This document shows positions 1-6,123 of a stretch of 26,756 nt of DNA, piece after piece (the first letter of the stretch is position 1; the number at the start of each line of letters is the position of its first letter). The notes below the pieces were generated by a model. That model was not told the DNA's origin. It did not search any database and saw nothing but the letters and a program-made list of their open reading frames with translations. The translations under genes were made by a program, and so were the position numbers. Origin of the DNA: Oscillospiraceae bacterium (lineage in GTDB: Bacteria; Bacillota; Clostridia; Oscillospirales; Ruminococcaceae); NCBI GenBank assembly GCA_016296165.1, contig JAEDJV010000019.1:1-26756 (forward strand), in the 5' to 3' direction.

Positions 1-2
1 TT

Positions 3-740
3 TTAAACGGGGTTTTGTTTTATTATGAGAGAATCTTTTTTTAATTTTTCACGTCTTTCATAATGATCAGGAAGTATATCAGACAAGAACCCATAAAAAT
101 CAGAAGAATGATTCGGGTGAATAAAGTGTGTATACTCATGACAGAAAACAAACTCTATGAGTTTCGGATCGTATTTTATAAGGTCCTTGTTGATGGTCAT
201 ACGGCATTTTACAGGATTACAGCTGCCCCATAGAGTTTTCATCTTCCTGTAAGTATATTCCGGTTCATTCGGGACATATTTTCTGAATCTCTCAAAAACA
301 GTTCTTCCTGTTTCCCTGAACACTACGGCAAGCTGCGAATCATACCATGCCTCAAGTATGGCATGAAGTTTCTGACTGTTATCAGGATCAGGGCAATACA
401 TTACAAGCTTGTCCCCTTCCCTTACAGCCATGCAGGAATTTGCTCTGACAGTCACAACAGTCAGTCTGTTTCCCAGATAATACACAATACTTCCGTCCTT
501 TATAATCCGGTTATTTTTAACCTCCTCATTCTGTCCGGTAATCTCCGCTTTTTCCAGAATTTTTAGTATATCGTCGGATTTTCTTGTGAAAAAGTCTTCA
601 ATAATTGATAAAGGTACTTTAGGATTTGCTGAAACACTTATGTATCCATCCTCTTTAATTCGTATATTGATGTTTTTCACATTTTTGCGGACAAGTTCAT
701 AACTTACATCTCTTCCTTTAAGGTTAATATTTTTCATCAT
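3..740 (-). CDS. YgjP/SprT-like zinc metallopeptidase (COG1451, DUF45)
   Basis: This is a 245-residue cytoplasmic protein with no signal peptide or membrane segment. Residues 201-205 read HEYTH, an HExxH zinc site (H201, E202, H205), and H211 in HPNH is a likely third ligand. The preceding KMKTLWGSC stretch (residues 167-173) matches the R/KMxxxWGSC signature of the YgjP/DUF45 family, and the length fits that family. Members are predicted metal-dependent hydrolases, some associated with restriction-modification or genome maintenance, but the substrate is unknown. The first of two adjacent ATGs is chosen because an AAAGGAG site lies 10 bases upstream of it. The gene has its own promoter immediately downstream of the SulP terminator, so it is probably transcribed alone. 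The family assignment is firm; the cellular role is not. Confidence 0.85.
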   Translation of the reverse strand: MMKNINLKGRDVSYELVRKNVKNINIRIKEDGYISVSANPKVPLSIIEDFFTRKSDDILKILEKAEITGQNEEVKNNRIIKDGSIVYYLGNRLTVVTVRANSCMAVREGDKLVMYCPDPDNSQKLHAILEAWYDSQLAVVFRETGRTVFERFRKYVPNEPEYTYRKMKTLWGSCNPVKCRMTINKDLIKYDPKLIEFVFCHEYTHFIHPNHSSDFYGFLSDILPDHYERREKLKKDSLIIKQNPV

Positions 741-776
741 ATCTCTTTTTCTCCTTTAGTTCTTATTATATACCAT

Positions 777-805
777 ATTATACCTCTTTTTGAGCATTTT
801 TTCAA
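777..805 (-). promoter_or_regulatory. Promoter of the YgjP-like gene
   Basis: On the minus strand TTGAAA (805-800) is followed by a 17-base spacer and TATAAT (782-777), a near-consensus sigma-A promoter about 30 bases before the ribosome binding site of the YgjP-like gene. Confidence 0.7.
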
Positions 806-811
806 GTGCTT

Positions 812-856
812 TTTCAAAAAAATATCCGCATAATCTCAGAATGATTATGCGGATAT
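812..856 (-). terminator. Rho-independent terminator of sulP
   Basis: A perfect 14-bp stem (822-835 with 843-856) with a 7-base loop is followed on the minus strand by a run of seven T. It begins 11 bases after the SulP stop codon and insulates it from the YgjP-like gene. Confidence 0.9.
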
Positions 857-867
857 CTGTATTTTAA

Positions 868-2511
868 TCAGGCTGACTGCTCATCAAGGTATGCAAGTGC
901 CTGAACTGCATCCCAGTAAAATCTGTCTTCACCAATCTTTTCAATGAAACCTGCACGTTCAAGTGTACCTCTTACACGAGGCTGAACACCACTGAAAAGA
1001 ATATTTACATTTTTTGCAGTATATGTTTCAAACAGACCTTCAAGTTCACCGATAGCTGAGTCATCAATCATCGGTACACCTCTCATGGAGAATACTATTG
1101 AGTTAGCACCTTCAAGCTGTGAGAGACAATCTGTAAGCTTTTCCTGTGTACCAAAGAACAGAGGACCTGCAAGATATACAAGTTTTGTATCTGTCATAGA
1201 AGTAGAGAGTTCATGCCCTGCTTTCTTAAGTCTCTTGTGGTCTACATCACTGATATCTATTCTGAGTTCGCAGTTCTTGAGAATGAAGAGGAACATTGAA
1301 AGAACAACGCCGATGGCAATAGCAATAGTAAGATCAAATATAACTGTAGCAAGCATAGTAACTATAAACTGTGTAGCTGAAACTTTGAGTTTCTTGCTGA
1401 AGATATTTTTTATAACTGACCATTCATTCATTCTCCATGCTGTTACCATAAGAACACCTGCAAGTGCTGCAAGAGGAATTTTTGACATTACTGGTCCGAG
1501 AAGGAACATTGAAGCAATAAGTGTTACAGAGTGGAATACACTCACAAGTCTTGTATTTCCGCCTGACTTTATCGCCACGCTGGTTCTTGCGATAGCAGCT
1601 GTTGCAGGAACGCCTCCGCAGAGAGGAATTATCATATTACCGATACCCTGAGCGATGAGTTCTCTCTGAGCGTCGATTTTTTCATTTTTCATCTTACCTG
1701 CAGACGCACCGCAGAGAAGACTTTCAATCATGCCGAGTGCAGCTACGCTGACAGCCGGTGAAATAAAATCCTTAATATGTTTTGAGTTATCAACTATAGC
1801 GCCAACAGTAAGTCTTGAATCAAGAAGAAGAGTCTTAGGAATATCTCCAACCTGTTTTACATCAAGTTTTAAAATAAGTTCAACTATAAGAGCTATAATA
1901 ATAGAAGCAAGAGACGCAGGGAATTTTGCATTTAATTTCTTAGGATAGATAATCATAATAACAACAACAAGCGCACCGAACAGCACTGCGTTAAGATCCG
2001 GTACAAATCCGTTTTCCCCGTATGATAAAAGCTTCTGTACAGCATTTTCGCCCTCAGAAACAGTACCAAAGAAGTTATCTATCTGTCCTAAAGCAATGAT
2101 TATCGCAATACCCGACGTAAAACCAGTGATAACAGGTGCCGGTATGTATGATACAAGTTTTCCCACCTTAAGAACAGCAGCAATAATGAGTATCGCTCCG
2201 GAAATAAATCCCGCAAAAAATACGCCTTCAACACCATGCTTTGCTGCAAGGGAAAGAAGGATAGCAGCCATAGCACCTGTAGGACCTGAGATCTGATAGG
2301 AAGCACCGCCTAAAAGTCCTATAACTATACCAGCGATAATCGCAGTAATAAGTCCTGAAGCCGCATCTGCACCTGAGCTTACACCAAAGGCAAGTGCAAG
2401 AGGAAGTGCAACCGCTGCAACGGTAAGACCAGACATAAGGTCCGCAGATAATTTTTTTGCGTTGTAACCTGAAAATTCTTTTTTCAGATCACTTACATAC
2501 TTTTTCAGCAT
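868..2511 (-). CDS. SulP/SLC26-family anion transporter with C-terminal STAS domain
   Basis: This integral membrane protein has a hydrophobic SulP transporter core (about ten or more helices, including GLTVAAVALPLALAFGVSSG near the N terminus) and a C-terminal STAS domain over roughly the last 110 residues, with DDSAIGELEGLF typical of STAS. The family moves sulfate, bicarbonate or other anions; the substrate cannot be read from sequence. The frame stays open to a TTG at 2592, giving 574 residues, but that TTG is the first half of the -35 box of a consensus promoter (2564-2592), so it would not be in the mRNA. The ATG at 2511 starts MLKKYVSDLKKEF, lies about 46 bases after the predicted transcript start and has a weak AGAGAG upstream, giving 547 residues. 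A strong terminator follows. The gene appears monocistronic. Confidence 0.88.
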   Translation of the reverse strand: MLKKYVSDLKKEFSGYNAKKLSADLMSGLTVAAVALPLALAFGVSSGADAASGLITAIIAGIVIGLLGGASYQISGPTGAMAAILLSLAAKHGVEGVFFAGFISGAILIIAAVLKVGKLVSYIPAPVITGFTSGIAIIIALGQIDNFFGTVSEGENAVQKLLSYGENGFVPDLNAVLFGALVVVIMIIYPKKLNAKFPASLASIIIALIVELILKLDVKQVGDIPKTLLLDSRLTVGAIVDNSKHIKDFISPAVSVAALGMIESLLCGASAGKMKNEKIDAQRELIAQGIGNMIIPLCGGVPATAAIARTSVAIKSGGNTRLVSVFHSVTLIASMFLLGPVMSKIPLAALAGVLMVTAWRMNEWSVIKNIFSKKLKVSATQFIVTMLATVIFDLTIAIAIGVVLSMFLFILKNCELRIDISDVDHKRLKKAGHELSTSMTDTKLVYLAGPLFFGTQEKLTDCLSQLEGANSIVFSMRGVPMIDDSAIGELEGLFETYTAKNVNILFSGVQPRVRGTLERAGFIEKIGEDRFYWDAVQALAYLDEQSA

Positions 2512-2563
2512 TAAAAAAACATCTCTCTTCTGTATAATATTTTGATTTTTCACAACCTTTGAT

Positions 2564-2592
2564 ATTATAACACTTGAAGAAAGATGTTTCAA
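2564..2592 (-). promoter_or_regulatory. Promoter of sulP
   Basis: Minus-strand TTGAAA (2592-2587), 17-base spacer, TATAAT (2569-2564). It sits inside the longest open frame of the transporter and therefore argues for the downstream ATG at 2511 as the real start. Confidence 0.8.
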
Positions 2593-2600
2593 TTATGAGA

Positions 2601-2634
2601 GTAAACAAAATTAACACATCATTGTACTGTTAAT
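2601..2634 (-). terminator. Weak terminator-like hairpin after tcdA
   Basis: A 7-bp AT-rich stem (2610-2616 with 2628-2634) with an 11-base loop is followed by TTTGTTT on the minus strand. A second small hairpin (2641-2647 with 2656-2662) overlaps the tcdA stop codon. Together they probably end the tcdA transcript, though neither is GC-rich. Confidence 0.4.
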
Positions 2635-2661
2635 GCCTGCAAAATGCTAAAAATCGCATTT

Positions 2662-3405
2662 TCAAACACCTGAAAGGTCTCTTATAACAGCTGAAGCAAT
2701 TATTAATCCGGCCACTGACGGTACAAACGCCAAACTTCCAGGGGCAATCTTTCCATGTTCGTCCGGACCGTTTATGTTTTCCGGTTTTTTTGTCTGCTCT
2801 GTTGAATACACAACCTTAAGATTTTTTACCCCTCTGCGTTTAAGTTCCGATCTCATTACCCGGGCGAGAGGACAAACTGACGTTTTATATATATCAGCAA
2901 GCTCAAACTTTGTAGGATCAAGCTTGTTGCCGGCACCCATACTACTGATAACAGGTACGCCGCTGCTTTTAGCCCTCATAATTATCTCCAGTTTTGCAGT
3001 AACAGTATCCACAGCATCCACAACATAATCATACTCTGTGAAGTCAAAATCATCTGCATTTTCCGGAAGAAAAAAACAATTGTGAACTGTAACCTTAACT
3101 TCAGGGTTTATATCCAGTATCCTGTCTCTCATCACCTCTGCCTTGTATCTGCCTACAGTTGAGTGCAGTGCGATAATCTGGCGGTTTATGTTTGTTATAC
3201 TTACAGTATCCCGGTCTACAAGTGAGATACGTCCAACGCCGCTTCTTGCAATTGCTTCAGCCGTATAACCACCGACTCCTCCAACACCGAAAATTATAAC
3301 ATGAGATTTTTTCAGCTTGTCTGCAGCCTCATTTCCCAGAAGCATCCGGGTACGCTGAAACTGATCTTCCTCTGCATTGCTCGAATCACTTACATTTTTA
3401 TACAA
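2662..3405 (-). CDS. tcdA: tRNA threonylcarbamoyladenosine dehydratase TcdA (ThiF/E1-like)
   Basis: This E1/ThiF-superfamily enzyme has the nucleotide-binding loop FGVGGVGGYTAEAIARSGVG, followed by LVDRDTVSITNINRQI, which carries the conserved acidic and NxxR-type ATP-binding residues. The later segment SSMGAGNKLDPTKF and the TSVCPLARVMR stretch separate TcdA (CsdL/YgdL) from MoeB and ThiF. TcdA cyclises t6A at position 37 of ANN-decoding tRNAs to ct6A using ATP. The frame opens at a GTG (3414), but the strong Shine-Dalgarno AAGGAGG abuts that codon. The TTG at 3405 lies 8 bases after it and is the better start, giving 247 residues (LYKNVSDSS, with Met first). The gene has its own consensus promoter. 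Confidence 0.88.
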   Translation of the reverse strand: MYKNVSDSSNAEEDQFQRTRMLLGNEAADKLKKSHVIIFGVGGVGGYTAEAIARSGVGRISLVDRDTVSITNINRQIIALHSTVGRYKAEVMRDRILDINPEVKVTVHNCFFLPENADDFDFTEYDYVVDAVDTVTAKLEIIMRAKSSGVPVISSMGAGNKLDPTKFELADIYKTSVCPLARVMRSELKRRGVKNLKVVYSTEQTKKPENINGPDEHGKIAPGSLAFVPSVAGLIIASAVIRDLSGV

Positions 3406-3428
3406 CCGATACACCTCCTTACGTTATT

Positions 3429-3457
3429 AATATACCAATAATTGTTGATATTGTCAA
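3429..3457 (-). promoter_or_regulatory. Promoter of tcdA
   Basis: Minus-strand TTGACA (3457-3452), 17-base spacer, TATATT (3434-3429), just upstream of AAGGAGG. It is divergent from the promoter of the GGDEF-EAL gene; the AT-rich region between them contains the short palindrome TTAATATTATTAA. Confidence 0.75.
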
Positions 3458-3510
3458 TTAGTTGTTAATATTATTAATAATTATTTTACAATCAGGAAAT
3501 AAAAAAAGAT

Positions 3511-3539
3511 TGAATTTTATTTAATTATAGTATATAATT
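3511..3539 (+). promoter_or_regulatory. Promoter of the GGDEF-EAL gene
   Basis: TTGAAT (3511-3516), 17-base spacer, TATAAT (3534-3539). The predicted leader is about 95 bases long before the TTG start at 3642; I saw no riboswitch-like conserved core in it. Confidence 0.7.
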
Positions 3540-3641
3540 ATCTTGTTTGTAAATACGTGCTAAACAGATTTTCATATACCGACTCCGGATAGAAACACAG
3601 TATCATCCGTACATATCTACTACAAAAGGGGCGTTCTTATT

Positions 3642-5288
3642 TTGATTAATAAAAAGAAAGTAAACACTCATCTGCTGCTCACGATTTGTTCTGTCGCTTA
3701 TTTTATCTGCTATGCAACAATAGTCATAACAAATAAAAATCAGGATTACAGTATCCAGTTTAATGATATGACTCTGAACATTGGCAGTCTCAGCGGAATT
3801 ATAATCGCCTTGCAGATGCTCATATGCGTCGCCATGACACTCATAAGCCACAAAACCGGCGGTACTCTTGCACAGATGATGATGATTTTTTCACTGACTT
3901 CAATGGGTTCATTTTTGCTGACAAAGCGCAACCTTGCAGTTGCACCGGGAATTGCTATGCTGATTATGGGTCTTACCATAATTTCCATACTTAAGGTACA
4001 GCTGCGTCTTCGTGAAAAAGAAATTTATACGGACTATCTTACCGGATTATATAACAGGCGTGGAATAATAAACCGCCTTGAAAAACTTTCGTCGGGAAAC
4101 AAACCTTTTTATCTGATGTATATCGACATAGATGAATTCAAATTCATAAATGACTCCTACGGTCACAAATCAGGAGATAAAGTCCTTCAGACAGTATCTG
4201 AAAGAATAAACTCTGTACTGGATAAAAAATGTCCTTTTGGAAGAATAGGCGGAGATGAATTCATAATCCTTCTGCCTCATCCAAATGATGCAGAAGACGT
4301 TGCTGAAAGCATATTAAAACTTATCAATCAGGAAATATACCTTGAAGCCAGTAATATCAGCTGTTATGTTACAGCAAGTATCGGTATAACCTCTTTCCCT
4401 TCTGACAGTAAAAATTCCGGAGAACTTATCAGATTTTCTGATATAGCCATGTATCATGCCAAGAAAAGCGGAAAGAACCGCATACAGTTCTTTAACCAGT
4501 CCCTCGAAGCACTAATGACCAGAGAATCTGAAATTGAAACCATAATCAAAGATGCTCTCGCAAAAAATCTCTTCGACCTGGTATTTCAGCCCCAGTTTGA
4601 AACAAATACGAAAAAACTTCGCGGATTTGAAACTCTCCTCAGACTTCTTCCAGACAATTATGAAGCAGCTACAACTGCTGAATTAATTACTGTTGCTGAA
4701 AAAACAGATCTGATCTTTGAGATAGATGATTTTGTTCTGGAAAAGGCTATATGCAGGTTTAGAGATACAGTTTACTCATGCGGACAAGATTTTACTGTTT
4801 CCATAAATGTTTCGGCTAAAAATATTTCCCGCAGTCATTTTGCAGAAAAGGTTCAGAAAACCCTTGAAAAATATGATTTCCCATCAAAATGCCTTGAGAT
4901 CGAAATAACAGAATACTGTCTGGTACAGTCTCTTGAAACAACACTTTACAATATTCAGAAACTTAAGAACCTTGGTGTTCAGATAGCACTTGATGATTTT
5001 GGCACCGGATATGCCTCACTTTCATATCTTTCTAAACTTCCTGTTGATCTTCTTAAGATAGACAAAAGTTTCATCGACAGTCTCGAGTACAATAGTGTAA
5101 ACAGCGATTTTATCAATGCTGTTATCTCTATGGGCCATCTTCTTGGATGCAAAGTAATTTCAGAAGGTGTTGAAACACAAGCACAGCTTGATATGCTAAA
5201 GCAGAAAAACTGTGACTACATACAGGGATATATATGGGGAAAACCACTCCGTTTTGAAGAAGCGGTACAATTATGTGAAAAGAAGTAA
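3642..5288 (+). CDS. Membrane-anchored GGDEF-EAL protein (c-di-GMP synthesis/hydrolysis)
   Basis: This is a 548-residue hybrid of about four N-terminal membrane helices (residues 10-118), a GGDEF domain (about 126-285) and an EAL domain (about 300-540). The cyclase motif is intact (GGDEF 203-207, metal site in IDIDEF 161-166), with no RxxD inhibitory site five residues before it. The EAL domain keeps the expected catalytic set: E330 in an ETL motif, SINVS, EITE, LDDFGTGYAS (450-459), LKIDKSF, ISEGVE and DYIQGY. Net phosphodiesterase activity is therefore plausible, with GGDEF either active or GTP-regulatory. The start is TTG at 3642, with AAAAGGGG about 10 bases upstream; no other in-frame Met comes before residue 43. 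It is the only EAL protein here and could oppose the CBM-GGDEF proteins encoded at 19.4-26.7 kb (inference). An 11-bp terminator follows. Confidence 0.92.
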   Translation: MINKKKVNTHLLLTICSVAYFICYATIVITNKNQDYSIQFNDMTLNIGSLSGIIIALQMLICVAMTLISHKTGGTLAQMMMIFSLTSMGSFLLTKRNLAVAPGIAMLIMGLTIISILKVQLRLREKEIYTDYLTGLYNRRGIINRLEKLSSGNKPFYLMYIDIDEFKFINDSYGHKSGDKVLQTVSERINSVLDKKCPFGRIGGDEFIILLPHPNDAEDVAESILKLINQEIYLEASNISCYVTASIGITSFPSDSKNSGELIRFSDIAMYHAKKSGKNRIQFFNQSLEALMTRESEIETIIKDALAKNLFDLVFQPQFETNTKKLRGFETLLRLLPDNYEAATTAELITVAEKTDLIFEIDDFVLEKAICRFRDTVYSCGQDFTVSINVSAKNISRSHFAEKVQKTLEKYDFPSKCLEIEITEYCLVQSLETTLYNIQKLKNLGVQIALDDFGTGYASLSYLSKLPVDLLKIDKSFIDSLEYNSVNSDFINAVISMGHLLGCKVISEGVETQAQLDMLKQKNCDYIQGYIWGKPLRFEEAVQLCEKK

Positions 5289-5294
5289 TGCCAG

Positions 5295-5340
5295 CCGTTA
5301 CACTCATTCCCCCCGAAAAGAGTGTAACGGTTTGTATTTA
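5295..5340 (+). terminator. Terminator after the GGDEF-EAL gene
   Basis: An 11-bp stem, CCGTTACACTC (5295-5305) with GAGTGTAACGG (5320-5330), and a 14-base loop, followed by TTTGTATTT. Confidence 0.75.
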
Positions 5341-5359
5341 ACAGAAAGGAGAATATGTC

Positions 5360-5419
5360 ATGAAAGATTTGTCACTCCCTCAGCATTATGAAGATTCATG
5401 GTGCGAAATTTTCAAATAA
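5360..5419 (+). CDS. Possible 19-residue peptide ORF between two terminators
   Basis: The ORF encodes MKDLSLPQHYEDSWCEIFK. A clean AAAGGAG lies 8 bases before the ATG, and the stop codon is followed immediately by a hairpin terminator (5420-5452). There is no room for a promoter between the upstream terminator (5295-5340) and the ribosome binding site, so expression would depend on read-through from the GGDEF-EAL gene. It has one Cys and one Trp, no hydrophobic segment and no export signal. I do not recognise it. It could be a real micropeptide, or the surviving first codons of a deleted gene that kept its ribosome binding site. Confidence 0.35.
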   Translation: MKDLSLPQHYEDSWCEIFK

Positions 5420-5452
5420 AAAAATCACCGCTGAACCAGCAGTGATTTTTTT
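5420..5452 (+). terminator. Terminator after the 19-codon ORF
   Basis: The stem AAAATCAC-C-GCTG pairs with CAGC-A-GTGATTTT (5421-5433 with 5437-5449; one mismatch) around a 3-base loop, and the T run continues to 5452. Confidence 0.75.
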
Positions 5453-5500
5453 AAAGGAAATATGAGAAAAACACTATTTAGTGAGATATATCTTTATACA

Positions 5501-5532
5501 AAACATCAAGCAAGTTACTTTTGCAACTTGCT
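5501..5532 (-). terminator. Terminator-like hairpin after tRNA-Gln
   Basis: On the minus strand an 8-bp stem (AGCAAGTT with AACTTGCT, 5532-5525 and 5516-5509) is followed by TGATGTTTTG. It begins 11 bases after the tRNA end. Confidence 0.5.
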
Positions 5533-5543
5533 CATGTATAGGA

Positions 5544-5616
5544 TTGGGGCGGAAGGATTTGAACCCTCGGAATGGTGGAGTCAGAGTCCACTGCCTTACC
5601 GCTTGGCGACGCCCCA
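5544..5616 (-). tRNA. tRNA-Gln (anticodon CTG)
   Basis: The reverse complement folds as a 73-base cloverleaf. The acceptor is TGGGGCG with CGCCCCA plus discriminator A. The D-arm segment is GCCAAGCGGTAAGGC. The anticodon arm is GTGGA-CTCTGAC-TCCAC, with T33 and anticodon CTG. The T arm is GAGGG-TTCAAAT-CCTTC. It resembles bacterial tRNA-Gln closely (TGGGG...CCCCA, CTG decoding CAG). CCA is not encoded and must be added by the CCA-adding enzyme, which is encoded in this window at 11615-12937. A full-consensus promoter lies upstream. Open frames across this region on the plus strand are spurious. Confidence 0.95.
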
Positions 5617-5650
5617 GTCTGTTAATCATCTTTCGTCCGACGACTTTTAT

Positions 5651-5679
5651 ATTATACCACGTACTATTTTATTTGTCAA
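5651..5679 (-). promoter_or_regulatory. Promoter of tRNA-Gln
   Basis: Exact consensus TTGACA (5679-5674), 17-base spacer, TATAAT (5656-5651) on the minus strand, about 35 bases before the tRNA 5' end. Confidence 0.85.
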
Positions 5680-5819
5680 CACATTTTATTTATTTTTTTC
5701 ATCATTTCAGATATTTGTTGGTTTTCAACAAAAAACGCATAACATTATACACCAAACTTTAAATTCGAAATCAATCATCTTTTTTAAAGTGAAATTATTG
5801 TGAAATCTAAAAAAAACAC

Positions 5820-5848
5820 TTGACTTTGTATCGATTAAATAATATAAT
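5820..5848 (+). promoter_or_regulatory. Promoter in an intergenic region, no ORF immediately downstream
   Basis: TTGACT (5820-5825), 17-base spacer, TATAAT (5843-5848). Transcription would start near 5855. The next 150 bases contain two hairpins and no convincing coding sequence. Confidence 0.65.
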
Positions 5849-5854
5849 AAAATC

Positions 5855-6005
5855 AGGTCGTTTAACTAAATTTAATTAACCTAACCATTTCTTACTATAA
5901 ACCGAAGTTCCCGTTTCGGTTTTGTACTTTTTCATTTTCCCCTATTATTTTATCACTCATCATGCCGCATATGCTTCTCCCCCTATTGCATATGCGGCGC
6001 TTTTT
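5855..6005 (+). ncRNA. Candidate small RNA or terminated leader, with two hairpin terminators
   Basis: The predicted start is at about 5855. The first hairpin is AAACCGAA (5899-5906) with TTCGGTTT (5915-5922), followed by a T-rich tail. The second is an 11-bp perfect stem, GCCGCATATGC (5964-5974) with GCATATGCGGC (5988-5998), followed by GCTTTTT. The RNA would be about 75 or 150 bases. No ATG/ribosome-binding-site pair is seen inside. It could be an independent small RNA or an attenuated leader of the peptidase gene, although that gene has a separate promoter at 6012. I match it to no known RNA family. Confidence 0.4.
5964..6005 (+). terminator. Strong terminator upstream of the peptidase promoter
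   Basis: An 11-bp GC-containing stem (5964-5974 with 5988-5998), a 13-base C-rich loop, then GC and five T. No gene on the plus strand precedes it closely except the candidate small RNA. Confidence 0.75.
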
Positions 6006-6011
6006 ATCTTC

Positions 6012-6041
6012 TTGACAAATGTATTTTACTTATCTTATAAT
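6012..6041 (+). promoter_or_regulatory. Promoter of the dockerin-bearing peptidase
   Basis: TTGACA (6012-6017), 18-base spacer, TATAAT (6036-6041). The predicted start is near 6048. Confidence 0.75.
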
Positions 6042-6053
6042 TATACTAAGAAT

Positions 6054-6089
6054 AAATATAGTGAACGTGTTTTTACGTTCACTATATTT
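6054..6089 (+). promoter_or_regulatory. Perfect 15-bp inverted repeat at the 5' end of the peptidase mRNA
   Basis: AAATATAGTGAACGT (6054-6068) and its exact complement (6075-6089) flank a 6-base loop, GTTTTT. It begins within about 6 bases of the predicted transcription start. No T run follows, so it is not an ordinary terminator. It may be a DNA operator or a 5' mRNA-stabilising hairpin. Confidence 0.55.
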
Positions 6090-6123
6090 TATTACAAATT
6101 TTTCACAGGAAAGGAAACAGGAA

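Noticed and set aside
1085..1651. Plus-strand 188-codon open frame opposite the SulP gene
   Set aside because: It is antisense to the SulP gene, has no ribosome binding site and no recognisable domain.
5462..5803. Plus-strand open frames of 93-113 codons over this stretch
   Set aside because: They run across the complementary strand of tRNA-Gln and its consensus promoter; coding is not credible.
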